This document shows positions 1 to 7,122 of a stretch of 64,000 nucleotides of DNA, one piece after another. The position numbers and the translations under genes are program-made. Position 1 is the stretch's first letter, and the number at the start of each line of letters is the position of its first letter. The notes under the pieces were generated by a model. The model was not told the origin of the DNA. It ran no database searches and saw only the letters and a program-made list of their open reading frames with translations. The stretch is from Bacillota bacterium. GTDB taxonomy: Bacteria; Bacillota; Clostridia; Lachnospirales; Lachnospiraceae. The stretch is from assembly GCA_023415635.1 (NCBI GenBank), contig JAEZJV010000051.1, positions 186,001-250,000 of the forward strand. The letters run 5' to 3'.

Positions 1-852
1 CCTTTCTTAATTTATGGCTTTATCTTTTACTATTATCCGCTAGCTGGATGGACTATGGCGTTTCAGAAATTCAAACCAGCTGCCGAGGAACAGATGTGGA
101 TTGCCTGGGAGAAGTTTAAGTTCCTATTTTCTAACAATGAATTTCTGATGGTATTCCGTAATACGGTAGCAATGAGTGTCATCAACCTGGTATTTAGCTT
201 AGTATTTGCAATCGGCTTTGCTTTGCTATTGAATGAAGTGAAGAGTATGAGAGGGAAAAGGGTGGTTCAGACCATATCCTATCTGCCTCACTTTTTATCC
301 TGGATTATTGTTGCCGGTATCGTAAGTGATATTTTAGCTATGGAAACAGGTATTGTGAACGATTTATTGACCAGAACCAATTTGATAAGCAGTTCCATAA
401 ACTTCTTCGCGACGCCGAAATATTTTTGGTGGATCATTGCTTTTGCAGTTGTATGGAAGGAAACCGGATGGAATAGTATTATTTATCTGGCAGCTATGAC
501 CTCTATTAATCCGGATTTATATGAAGCAGCTTCCATTGACGGTGCAGGAAGGTTTAAAAAGATGCTCCATATTACACTTCCGGGAATTAAGTCTACGATT
601 TTCGTACTGCTGATCATAAATCTCGGTATGATCATGAACTCAGGTTTTGAAGCTCAGTATCTCTTGGGAAGGGATTTAACAAAAGCAACTTCCTATGTAA
701 TCGATGTTTTCGTCCTCAATAATTGCTTTGGTGCAGGAGTCGATTTCTCCCTTGGTACCGCAGCAGGTATCTTTAAGAGTGTCGTAAGTATTATACTGAT
801 ATTCGTGGCGAACCAAGCGGCTAAGGTTGCCGGTGAAGAGCGGTTATTCTAA
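1..852 (+). CDS. Sugar ABC transporter permease, LplB/YteP type (5' partial)
   Basis: Inner-membrane permease of a carbohydrate ABC importer. The reading frame is open from base 1; the residues before the first in-window ATG at 55 (FYYYPLAGWTM) match the conserved start of LplB-type permeases, so the true start lies outside the window. Hydrophobic segments alternate along the protein. The EAA loop that docks on the ATPase is clear (YEAASIDGAGRFKKMLHITL). The next gene is the partner permease 8 bp downstream. The usual third partner, a solute-binding lipoprotein, is not in the window and may lie upstream. Substrate cannot be read; this family often carries oligosaccharides from plant or host glycans. 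Confidence 0.9.
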   Translation, partial: PFLIYGFIFYYYPLAGWTMAFQKFKPAAEEQMWIAWEKFKFLFSNNEFLMVFRNTVAMSVINLVFSLVFAIGFALLLNEVKSMRGKRVVQTISYLPHFLSWIIVAGIVSDILAMETGIVNDLLTRTNLISSSINFFATPKYFWWIIAFAVVWKETGWNSIIYLAAMTSINPDLYEAASIDGAGRFKKMLHITLPGIKSTIFVLLIINLGMIMNSGFEAQYLLGRDLTKATSYVIDVFVLNNCFGAGVDFSLGTAAGIFKSVVSIILIFVANQAAKVAGEERLF

Positions 853-860
853 GAGGAGGG

Positions 861-1760
861 ATGAAAATGAAGAATAGAAGAACGAAAAAGAGCAAGGCAG
901 ATATTTTATTCATTACAGTAAACACGCTAGTTTTAACAATATTCTGTGTTGTGACACTGTATCCCATCCTGAATACCCTGGCAATTTCTTTAAATGACGG
1001 TATGGATGCAGTCAAAGGAGGTATCTATCTGATACCAAGAAAGTTCACGCTTCAGAATTTCTATTCTGTAGTTACTCAAGATAATATGATAGCAGCAATC
1101 AGAACCTCTGTACTTCGAACTATTATCGCTACCTTTTTACAGATGTTTGCTACAGCTTTGCTGGCTTATGTATTATCAAGAAAAGAGTTCTTGTTCCAGA
1201 AGCAGTTGTCACTGTTTTATGTTCTTACAATGTACGTAAATGGAGGTCTTGTGCCAACACTGCTATTATACAAGAATTTAGGTCTGACCAATAATTTTTG
1301 GGTATATATTATACCTGGAGCGATCAGTGCGTTCAATATGATCGTGATCCGTACCTTTATGAATGGTTTGCCGGATAGCTTTGTGGAGTCGGCACAGGTG
1401 GATGGAGCCGGACACTTAAGGATTTTCTTTCGGATCATCCTCCCGCTTTGTAAACCGGTTATGGCTACCGTAGCCTTATTCATTGCTGTATATCAGTGGA
1501 ATTCCTGGTTTGATGCAATGCTCTTTAATCAGAACAGACCGGATCTTACTACGATGCAATACGAATTGATGAAGCTGCTCAGTTCGGTATCTCAACAGAC
1601 GGGTAGTGCGGCCACCATGAAATATGCCCAAAATCAGATTACACCGATTACCATACGTGCAGCTACAGCGATTTTTACAGCAGCACCTATCGTATGCCTA
1701 TACCCTTCCCTACAGAGATATTTTATCAATGGTTTGATGGTTGGCGGTGTAAAGGAGTAG
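861..1760 (+). CDS. Carbohydrate ABC transporter permease, YtcP/LplC type
   Basis: Second permease of the importer begun by the preceding gene. 299 residues, usual for the family, with about six membrane segments and an EAA loop (VESAQVDGAGHLRIFFRIIL). The ATG follows GAGGAGGG closely and lies 8 bp after the stop of the first permease, so the two are cotranscribed and probably form a heterodimer. A strong terminator follows at 1816-1864, which makes this the last gene of the operon. No ATPase gene is present; LplB/LplC systems commonly share a general sugar ATPase such as MsmX, which is inference here. Confidence 0.9.
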   Translation: MKMKNRRTKKSKADILFITVNTLVLTIFCVVTLYPILNTLAISLNDGMDAVKGGIYLIPRKFTLQNFYSVVTQDNMIAAIRTSVLRTIIATFLQMFATALLAYVLSRKEFLFQKQLSLFYVLTMYVNGGLVPTLLLYKNLGLTNNFWVYIIPGAISAFNMIVIRTFMNGLPDSFVESAQVDGAGHLRIFFRIILPLCKPVMATVALFIAVYQWNSWFDAMLFNQNRPDLTTMQYELMKLLSSVSQQTGSAATMKYAQNQITPITIRAATAIFTAAPIVCLYPSLQRYFINGLMVGGVKE

Positions 1761-1815
1761 TAGTAAAATAGAAATATGGAACTATTGCAGAAAAGGAATA
1801 GTACAAGAGACAATT

Positions 1816-1864
1816 AGGGCTGGCTTTCCATCACGTGTATTACGGGAAGGCCAGTCCTTTTCTA
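1816..1864 (+). terminator. Intrinsic terminator of the sugar permease operon
   Basis: A stem of about 13 bp (GGGCTGGCTTTCC pairing with GGGAAGGCCAGTCC, allowing G:U) closes a loop of about 14 nt and is followed by TTTTCT. It sits 55 bp after the second permease gene. Confidence 0.85.
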
Positions 1865-2049
1865 TCATCGGAAATTCCTTTTTGCAGCAGCTCCCTGTAC
1901 ATCCGATCAGGTGTAATAAGTCTCATAGGAGAGGTAACAAGGATTGGAAGAAACAGGCCTTACCTCAGCTCAAAAGCTACGTATTGGAATAATCTCCCGA
2001 TAGGTATATGATTGGAATGGATTTCTGAGATATACCTGACAGCTTATGC
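1865..2049. other. Non-coding part of the gap between the permease operon and the phosphatase gene
   Basis: Part of a 354 bp gap. Besides the terminator on its left and the promoter on its right, the only structure seen is a perfect 8 bp inverted repeat, AGGTATAT and ATATACCT (about 2003-2037, loop about 22 nt). It lies just upstream of the promoter and could be a regulator site. No credible reading frame was found. Confidence 0.4.
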
Positions 2050-2078
2050 TTGAAAAAAGCAAGAAAAGTATGTAAAAT
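2050..2078 (+). promoter_or_regulatory. Sigma-A-type promoter for the phosphatase-rlmH pair
   Basis: TTGAAA, a 17 bp spacer and TAAAAT. The -10 box lies 36 bp before the chosen ATG of the histidine phosphatase at 2115. Called by eye from consensus match. Confidence 0.6.
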
Positions 2079-2114
2079 AGGTTCATGCATAAGACACATC
2101 ATCAGGAGAAGAAT

Positions 2115-2702
2115 ATGCGAATTGGATTATTAAGACACTTTAAGGTAAACTGCCCTCACAAGAAAATGATGACCTCAAAAGAATTTCGTGAATGGTCTCT
2201 GAAGTATGAGGTCTCGAAGGTTATTAAGAAAAAGGTTGAGATGTACGGGATTGAATGGGATATCTGCTATGTCAGTGATCTACCGCGTGCAATCACAACA
2301 GCGAAGGAAGTCTACAGTGGTCATTTGAGGATAGACAAGCTCCTGCGGGAAGTCGATAATGCACCCTTCATACATACGGAGCGCCTCCGTCTGCCCTTTG
2401 AACTCTGGCATATCTGCGGTAGGCTGGCTTGGTTTTTAAATTCTACAAGCCAACCGGAATCAATGATTGATACCAAAAAACGAATTAACGCTTTTCTGGA
2501 TCACATCGACTGGTCACAGGATAATATACTGATTGTTTTCCACGGTTTCATGCTATATAATTTTCAGAAGGAGCTTCGTAAGCGCGGCTTTCATGGTGAG
2601 AAGCTGAAATTGGTAAAGAATGGCGTGCTCTATGAGTATATCAGAAATGAAGAGCAGAAGGAAGTGCTGGAGGATGAAGGTAACACTGATTTGTGTGGGT
2701 AA
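2115..2702 (+). CDS. Histidine phosphatase superfamily protein
   Basis: Cytosolic phosphatase-like protein of the phosphoglycerate mutase superfamily. The start at 2115 has an AGGAGAAGA ribosome site just ahead, unlike the in-frame ATG at 2085. The protein opens with IGLLRHFKV, where the catalytic His sits in LLRH. This is RHF rather than the usual RHG, so the motif is slightly off consensus. SDLPRAITTA matches the middle conserved block and VFHGF carries the second active-site His. The substrate is unknown. Its 3' end overlaps the start of rlmH by 29 bp, so the two are probably translationally coupled. Confidence 0.75.
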   Translation: MRIGLLRHFKVNCPHKKMMTSKEFREWSLKYEVSKVIKKKVEMYGIEWDICYVSDLPRAITTAKEVYSGHLRIDKLLREVDNAPFIHTERLRLPFELWHICGRLAWFLNSTSQPESMIDTKKRINAFLDHIDWSQDNILIVFHGFMLYNFQKELRKRGFHGEKLKLVKNGVLYEYIRNEEQKEVLEDEGNTDLCG

Positions 2703-3153
2703 ATTGAAGGAAAAATATCTGACTCAGGGGGTGGAGGAGTATACAAAACGCCTTAGTAGATATTGTAATCTTGAGATCATAGAATTAGAGGATGAAAAAA
2801 CGCCGGACAATGCCTCGGAAGCTTTAGAAGACATCATCAAGAGAAAAGAGGGTGGAAGGATTTTAAAGGTTCTGAAGGAGGATTCTTATTGTATCGTACT
2901 TGCAATCGAGGGAAGTATGCTTTCTTCAGAGGAGCTGGCCTGTAAGATCGAATCACTCGGAGTCTCGGGTATCAGTCATATCAGCTTTATCATCGGCGGT
3001 TCTCTGGGTTTATCAGAGGAGGTACTAAAGCGTGCTGATTTTAAACTCAGCTTTTCTAAAATGACCTTTCCTCATCAGCTGATGCGGATGATTTTATTGG
3101 AGCAGATTTACCGGGCTTACCGAATTATTAAGAAGGAACCTTATCATAAGTAG
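2674..3153 (+). CDS. rlmH: 23S rRNA (pseudouridine1915-N3)-methyltransferase RlmH
   Basis: SPOUT-fold methyltransferase that methylates pseudouridine 1915 in helix 69 of 23S rRNA, acting on 70S ribosomes. 159 residues, the usual size. Visible family marks are the N-terminal VTLICVGKLKEKY, the AdoMet-binding knot segment FIIGGSLGLSEEV, and the C-terminal TFPHQLMRMILLEQIYRAY. The start at 2674 was chosen because it gives the canonical N-terminus and has AAGGAAG at 2659-2665. The gene overlaps the upstream phosphatase by 29 bp. Confidence 0.97.
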   Translation: MKVTLICVGKLKEKYLTQGVEEYTKRLSRYCNLEIIELEDEKTPDNASEALEDIIKRKEGGRILKVLKEDSYCIVLAIEGSMLSSEELACKIESLGVSGISHISFIIGGSLGLSEEVLKRADFKLSFSKMTFPHQLMRMILLEQIYRAYRIIKKEPYHK

Positions 3154-3202
3154 ATCGCTTTTATAGAGGCCCTTCTATTTTGTTCCTTTATTGATATCGG
3201 TG

Positions 3203-3886
3203 CTACAGCAGAGCTTTCAGCGCAGTATAATCAGCGACCTCATAGGTGGGATTTAGTAAGGTATCATTTTTAAGCTGTTTCGGATTGTACCAGCAGGTAT
3301 CTGCTCCATAATTCGCCCCTCCACGGATGTCTGAGCTTAAGCTGTCCCCAATGACTAATACCTTATTTTTATCCGAATATTGCATTTGTTCTAAGGCATA
3401 TTCAAATATAGCAGGATTGGGCTTTGCGATAGATATCTCCTCGGATATCACAATCGTATCGAAATATTTGGCTATTCCGGATTTTCTGATTCTTTTATTC
3501 TGCACTAGGCTTAATCCATTGGTTACTATGCAGAGCCTATAGGTAAGACTTAAGCTTTTGATCAGTTCTTCACAGCCTTCATACAGGAAGCTGGCATTAC
3601 TCAGATGCTCCATATAGGCATGGGCTAATTCTACTTCATCAAGGCACATATTGAGCCGATTGATAAATCTTCTAAATCTTTCTGTTTTTAATTTCTCCTG
3701 TGTAATCAAACCCTGTTCGAACTCTTTCCATATAGCTACGTTTATTTCATGATATATAGTAAAATGATAATTCTCTTCATAGTCAATATTGAATTGATGC
3801 ATAGTGTTCTTAAAGGCTTCTTTTTCGGATTTTTTGAAATCAAATAACGTCTCATCTGCATCAAAAATCAAAATCTCATATTTCAT
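3203..3886 (-). CDS. HAD-IA hydrolase, YjjG/YfnB type (nucleoside monophosphate phosphatase-like)
   Basis: Haloacid dehalogenase phosphatase. Motif I is FDADETLFDF, with the nucleophile Asp9 and the acid/base Asp11. Motif II is the Thr in IVTNGL, and motif III/IV is the acidic pair in VIGDSLSSDI. YjjG relatives dephosphorylate pyrimidine nucleoside monophosphates, including non-canonical ones, so house-cleaning is the likely role. The ATG at 3886 has GGAGG a few bases upstream; the longer frame to 3931 has no such site. It converges with rlmH and no strong terminator was seen between them. Confidence 0.85.
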   Translation of the reverse strand: MKYEILIFDADETLFDFKKSEKEAFKNTMHQFNIDYEENYHFTIYHEINVAIWKEFEQGLITQEKLKTERFRRFINRLNMCLDEVELAHAYMEHLSNASFLYEGCEELIKSLSLTYRLCIVTNGLSLVQNKRIRKSGIAKYFDTIVISEEISIAKPNPAIFEYALEQMQYSDKNKVLVIGDSLSSDIRGGANYGADTCWYNPKQLKNDTLLNPTYEVADYTALKALL

Positions 3887-3938
3887 AAGTACCCTCCAAA
3901 ATGTGATAGGTGCCGGTTGCGTATTTGTCATACAGAGA

Positions 3939-3998
3939 AAGAGAACGGACTTGAAATCTCTCTGAATGAGTATGAGAGGAAAATCAGTCTGTTCTCTT
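3939..3998. terminator. Inverted repeat between the CD3324-family gene and the HAD gene
   Basis: AAGAGAACGGACT pairs with AGTCTGTTCTCTT over 13 positions with one G:U, around a 34 nt loop. It lies 36 bp after the minus-strand CD3324 gene and may terminate it, but the T tract is weak (TTTCTCTG). Confidence 0.4.
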
Positions 3999-4034
3999 AA
4001 TTAATTAATCATTCTTTCAAAACAGCCTTTATGC

Positions 4035-4310
4035 CTAAGCATTTTTTTTCTCCTTTAACAGGATTCTTTGGATGCTTTTGATGGAAAGATAGTATTCCTC
4101 AGCCAGCAAGGCTGCACTGGAACCGGATCTGAATTTTTGGTATATTTCGCGGTTTCTTTGCCGAAGCTGTCTTTTGGTATCGGTATTCTCTCCCCATTCC
4201 TTATGATTATCCGCTTTTTTGGGAATATAAAGATACTGTCCCTGCGCATATTCCTGGACAAGTGCCAGAAGCTCCTGCGGAAGGACGAATTCTGCTTTCT
4301 GATAGCTCAT
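4035..4310 (-). CDS. CD3324-family small HTH-like protein
   Basis: 91-residue cytosolic protein resembling the clostridial CD3324 family: an N-terminal ILPQELL-like stretch (AEFVLPQELLALVQEYAQG), the YLYIPKK block, and a C-terminal helix-turn-helix (AALLAEEYYLSIKSIQRIL). The family is of unknown function and is usually taken as DNA-binding. The start at 4310 was chosen because AGGAGGAGC lies directly upstream; the longer frame to 4349 is not supported. Its stop is 148 bp upstream of the next minus-strand gene. Confidence 0.75.
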   Translation of the reverse strand: MSYQKAEFVLPQELLALVQEYAQGQYLYIPKKADNHKEWGENTDTKRQLRQRNREIYQKFRSGSSAALLAEEYYLSIKSIQRILLKEKKNA

Positions 4311-4614
4311 TTTGCTCCTCCTAAATGATAAAATTTCAGGATTATGCAAAGGCTATACAATACCACTTTTTAAAGTAAACAATTGCGATAGCCCCTGCTA
4401 CGCAATTCTAACTATTCTAGTCATAAAACCAAAAGCTCCTTTCGTCTTGAGGAGTTAAATCCTCCTCTCCCCTAATACTGATTACAAAAATGATATTACC
4501 ATAATGTGATAGTATTTTCCAGCAAAATATTATATGATAGCAATATAAAAGAATTGCAGCTCTGTATAGCTTCTATGGTTAAAAATTGTGAAGGAAGTTC
4601 CGGAGGGAGTTACC
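4311..4614. other. Divergent intergenic region between CD3324-family gene and AraC regulator
   Basis: 304 bp without a gene. It contains a compact hairpin, GAGGAG (4449-4454) with CTCCTC (4462-4467), which on the minus strand would lie in the leader of the CD3324-family gene. A possible minus-strand promoter (TTTACT, 16 bp, TATAGC) lies between the hairpin and that gene. AT-rich sequence before the AraC-type gene probably holds its promoter, but no good match to consensus was found. Confidence 0.4.
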
Positions 4615-5382
4615 ATGATTAAAAATTGCGTTCAATTTTTCAGGAAAGGCTCTATCGAGATAGTATCAGGAGAAGGAATGCATGATTTTCCATATCATAC
4701 ACATGAAAGCTTATTGATCGGAGTGATCATCAGTGGATCAGTAAGATTTTGTATAGAGCAATTCGAATATGAATTAAAACAGGGTATGACGTACCTTGTT
4801 CCACCGGATACCGGAAGCTCCCTTACCCATATTGAGCCGTATCGATATATCACCATATGTATCAGACAGGAGATGCAGCTTGCGCTTGCCTTTGATAAGA
4901 ACAGTCAGTATGTAGTTGAGGGCATCGGAAGAAGTATTTTAGAATTGTGCAGTTTATTCTCCTCCGGATTATTCAGTCAGGAAGAATTTTTGTCGCATTT
5001 GTCCGAACTACTTCCTCTTCAGGAGAGGAGCAAAGAGTTACAAATAAATCGAAAGCAGCCGGAGACTTTGGCGGCCATAGATTATATTCATGAGCATGTG
5101 AATGAAAAATTTATGCTGGATCAATTGTCGGCTGCGGTTCATCTTTCGAAATTCTACCTGGTCAGGAGGTTTAAAGCCGATATGGGGGTTGGACCGAAGC
5201 AATACCATCAGCAGTGTAAAATACGCCAGGCTAAGTATAGGCTGCTCGAAAAGGAAACTGAAGCGGACATTGCTGCGGATTTAAGCTTTGCTCACCAAAG
5301 TCATCTGTGCAGTGTATTCCGGAAATACATGGGGATTTCAATGAAGGATTATATTCAAAATACTGTAATAAAAAGGCAATAA
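4615..5382 (+). CDS. AraC-family transcriptional regulator
   Basis: Cytosolic DNA-binding regulator of 255 residues. The N-terminal half has a cupin-like sensing fold (HTHESLLIGVIISGSV then MTYLVPPDTG). The C-terminal ~100 residues hold two helix-turn-helix motifs (LDQLSAAVHLSKFYLVRRFK and IAADLSFAHQSHLCSVFRKY). The ATG at 4615 has CGGAGGGAG 7 bp ahead, so it is preferred over the GTG at 4588. A PPC-domain gene follows 57 bp later on the same strand and may be regulated or cotranscribed with it. The ligand is unknown; AraC proteins of this shape often sense small amines, sugars or drugs. Confidence 0.85.
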   Translation: MIKNCVQFFRKGSIEIVSGEGMHDFPYHTHESLLIGVIISGSVRFCIEQFEYELKQGMTYLVPPDTGSSLTHIEPYRYITICIRQEMQLALAFDKNSQYVVEGIGRSILELCSLFSSGLFSQEEFLSHLSELLPLQERSKELQINRKQPETLAAIDYIHEHVNEKFMLDQLSAAVHLSKFYLVRRFKADMGVGPKQYHQQCKIRQAKYRLLEKETEADIAADLSFAHQSHLCSVFRKYMGISMKDYIQNTVIKRQ

Positions 5383-5439
5383 CTTGATATACTTTCTCCC
5401 TCCGTAATGAAATAATAGAGCCATCGGAGGTGAAGTAAT

Positions 5440-5874
5440 ATGAAAGCTTTTCAGGCTGAAGAAACAGGCAGGACATTTATCATAAGGATGGAAAGAGGCG
5501 ATTTGCTGAAGGAGGCGATCACAGATTTCGTTAAGAAGGTAGGGATAGAAAATGCAGTCATCCTATCCGGAATTGCCACCTTTGACGAGGCTCATCTGCA
5601 AATGACAACGACACTTGATTATCCGATCCGGTACTATGTTCATCATTTAGACGAGCCACTGGAGCTTGCTGGACTGGGTGGTACGATCATAAACTTTGAG
5701 CCGCATTTACATGGCGTAATCAGTAATGCTGAGAAGACCTGGTCCGGTCACCTGCTGGAGGGATGCAGAATACTGTATCTGGCAGAAATTGTAATTCAGG
5801 AGCTTCTCTGCCATAAGCTGGTTCGCAGAGCAGATCAGAACGGTGTAAATCTGATTACAGATTGCGAAGAATAA
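5440..5874 (+). CDS. PPC (DUF296) domain protein, putative DNA-binding
   Basis: 144-residue single-domain protein of the plant-and-prokaryote-conserved (PPC/DUF296) family. Visible blocks are the N-terminal FIIRMERGDLLKEAI, the GIATFDEAHL turn, and the C-terminal HLHGVISN and GHLLEGC that carry the conserved His and Gly residues; the HxH is a probable metal site. Bacterial members form trimers of unknown function; DNA binding is inferred from plant AT-hook relatives, and this protein has no AT-hook. CGGAGG precedes the ATG. It follows the AraC-type regulator and ends at a strong terminator. Confidence 0.85.
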   Translation: MKAFQAEETGRTFIIRMERGDLLKEAITDFVKKVGIENAVILSGIATFDEAHLQMTTTLDYPIRYYVHHLDEPLELAGLGGTIINFEPHLHGVISNAEKTWSGHLLEGCRILYLAEIVIQELLCHKLVRRADQNGVNLITDCEE

Positions 5875-5888
5875 GCTTAACGGCAAAA

Positions 5889-5945
5889 AAGGTGCTGAGA
5901 GTCCACAGCGATTAGCTGACGGACTACTCAGCACCTTTTATTTTC
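5889..5945. terminator. Bidirectional intrinsic terminator
   Basis: GGTGCTGAG pairs with CTCAGCACC, extended inward by AGTCC/GGACT. TTTTATTTT follows on the plus strand and the plus-strand AAAAAA on its left gives a T tract on the minus strand. It serves the PPC gene (plus) and the cold-shock gene (minus), which converge here. Confidence 0.9.
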
Positions 5946-5963
5946 GGTGTTGGCTTTAATTAT

Positions 5964-6167
5964 TTATGCGATTGTAACGTTAACAGCCTGCATACCACGC
6001 TGACCCTTCTCTAGGTCAAAAATAACCTTCTGACCTTCCTCTAAGGTCTTGAAGCCTTGAGATGCGATGCCAGAGAAATGTACAAATACATCCTCACCAC
6101 CATTATCGTTAGTAATGAAACCAAATCCTTTTTGTGCGTTAAACCACTTTACTGTACCTTTGTTCAT
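5964..6167 (-). CDS. Cold-shock protein, CspA/CspB family
   Basis: 67-residue single-stranded nucleic-acid-binding OB-fold protein acting as an RNA chaperone. Both RNP motifs are intact: KGFGFIT (RNP1) and VFVHFSGI (RNP2). The N-terminal GTVKWFNAQKG is canonical. The ATG has AGGAGGTATC upstream. The leader is long and contains a strong terminator-like hairpin (see 6215-6271). Which csp paralogue it is cannot be told from the window. Confidence 0.97.
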   Translation of the reverse strand: MNKGTVKWFNAQKGFGFITNDNGGEDVFVHFSGIASQGFKTLEEGQKVIFDLEKGQRGMQAVNVTIA

Positions 6168-6214
6168 GAAAGATACCTCCTAAATATAATATTATTATAG
6201 TATTTTAATGTTAT

Positions 6215-6271
6215 AAAAAAATCACATATTTTCGTAAATCATCAACTTGTAATGACTTACAAAAATATGTG
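6215..6271 (-). terminator. Terminator-like hairpin in the cspA leader region
   Basis: On the minus strand CACATATTTTTGTAA pairs with TTTACGAAAATATGTG (15 bp with one G:U), followed directly by seven T. It lies between the amidase gene and the cold-shock gene, downstream of the candidate promoter 6304-6332. It either ends amidase transcripts or acts as a conditional attenuator for the cold-shock gene. Confidence 0.7.
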
Positions 6272-6303
6272 AGATCATACAGGGCGTCTAAAATACTTTC
6301 TAT

Positions 6304-6332
6304 AGAATAACATATTTTTATGGATTTGTAAA
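6304..6332 (-). promoter_or_regulatory. Candidate promoter for the cold-shock gene
   Basis: On the minus strand TTTACA, 17 bp, TATTCT. Transcription would start near 6297, giving a leader of about 130 nt that contains the terminator-like hairpin. Confidence 0.5.
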
Positions 6333-6358
6333 GCCCTATTTTCATATATTGTAAACCA

Positions 6359-6412
6359 GGGACCGCCAAAATTGTGGGTGTAAGTTTGAGGTTTATATTG
6401 ACTAACGGTCCC
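6359..6412 (-). repeat. Long-loop inverted repeat after the amidase gene
   Basis: GGGACCG (6359-6365) and CGGTCCC (6406-6412) are a perfect 7 bp inverted repeat with a loop of about 40 nt, just after the amidase stop. There is no good T tract, so a terminator role is uncertain. Confidence 0.35.
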
Positions 6413-6422
6413 CAAAGAAATA

Positions 6423-6992
6423 TCAGGCAAAGCCGAAATAACGCAGGATACCCTGATAGATACCATAAGCAAATTGAGGCTGCATTGTACGCAGCTTCTC
6501 AGCATCCGAAGCATTGGTCAGGTAAGCAAGCTCTATCAGCAGAGCAGGCATTTGAGTCCGACGAAGCACATAGAGGGTTGGGTTCAGACGAATTCCGTTA
6601 TTCCTGGTACCTACAGCCTGTGTGATACCCGTCATAATACGCTGGGCCAGCCATTCTGCCTGCGTTCCATAACGAAAAAGGTAAATCTCCGTCCCGTTTA
6701 TTGCAGGATTAGGATTTGAGTTACAGTGGATACTGATAAAATAGTTGGCAGGCCAGGAATTGGCCTCCTCAACCCGCTGTATCAGGCTCGTCGCATTGGA
6801 AGTACCGAGTACTGTAGTAGGAGTCGGTCTGGATAATCTGACCGCAAAGCGAGGATCACTTCTTAAAAGCTCTGCGAGATAGATACCTATCTGATAATTC
6901 ACATCCTCTTCGTGCAGGCCGTTCGCAAAAGCTCCGGAATTTGGATATCCGGTAGGGTTATGTCCCTGATCTATGAAAATACGTATTGGCAA
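6423..6992 (-). CDS. N-acetylmuramoyl-L-alanine amidase (Amidase_3)
   Basis: Zinc amidase that cleaves the bond between N-acetylmuramic acid and the stem peptide of peptidoglycan. Single catalytic domain of 189 residues. Zinc and catalytic residues are visible: His11 (IDQGH), Glu28 or 29 (HEEDVN), the His in ISIHCNSN, and the Glu in LLIELAYLTN. No signal peptide, cell-wall-binding domain or membrane segment is present, which is unusual for a house-keeping amidase, so export would need another route. The start appears to be TTG at 6992 with GGAAAGGAAG ahead; no ATG fits the N-terminus. Transcribed divergently from the sugar-sensor gene. Confidence 0.9.
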   Translation of the reverse strand: MPIRIFIDQGHNPTGYPNSGAFANGLHEEDVNYQIGIYLAELLRSDPRFAVRLSRPTPTTVLGTSNATSLIQRVEEANSWPANYFISIHCNSNPNPAINGTEIYLFRYGTQAEWLAQRIMTGITQAVGTRNNGIRLNPTLYVLRRTQMPALLIELAYLTNASDAEKLRTMQPQFAYGIYQGILRYFGFA

Positions 6993-7122
6993 AGCGAAGA
7001 CTTCCTTTCCATATAGGTATTACCATCATATTCCCCGTGATAGAAGTTGCTACTATTTTTGTATAGAAAATAATACCACTCCATGATATACTTATAGATA
7101 TTAAAGGCTTCGAGGAATAAAT

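Noticed and set aside
2003..2037. Transposon inverted-repeat ends upstream of the phosphatase gene
   Set aside because: The repeat is only 8 bp, there is no transposase or target duplication, and it is better explained as a regulator site or chance.
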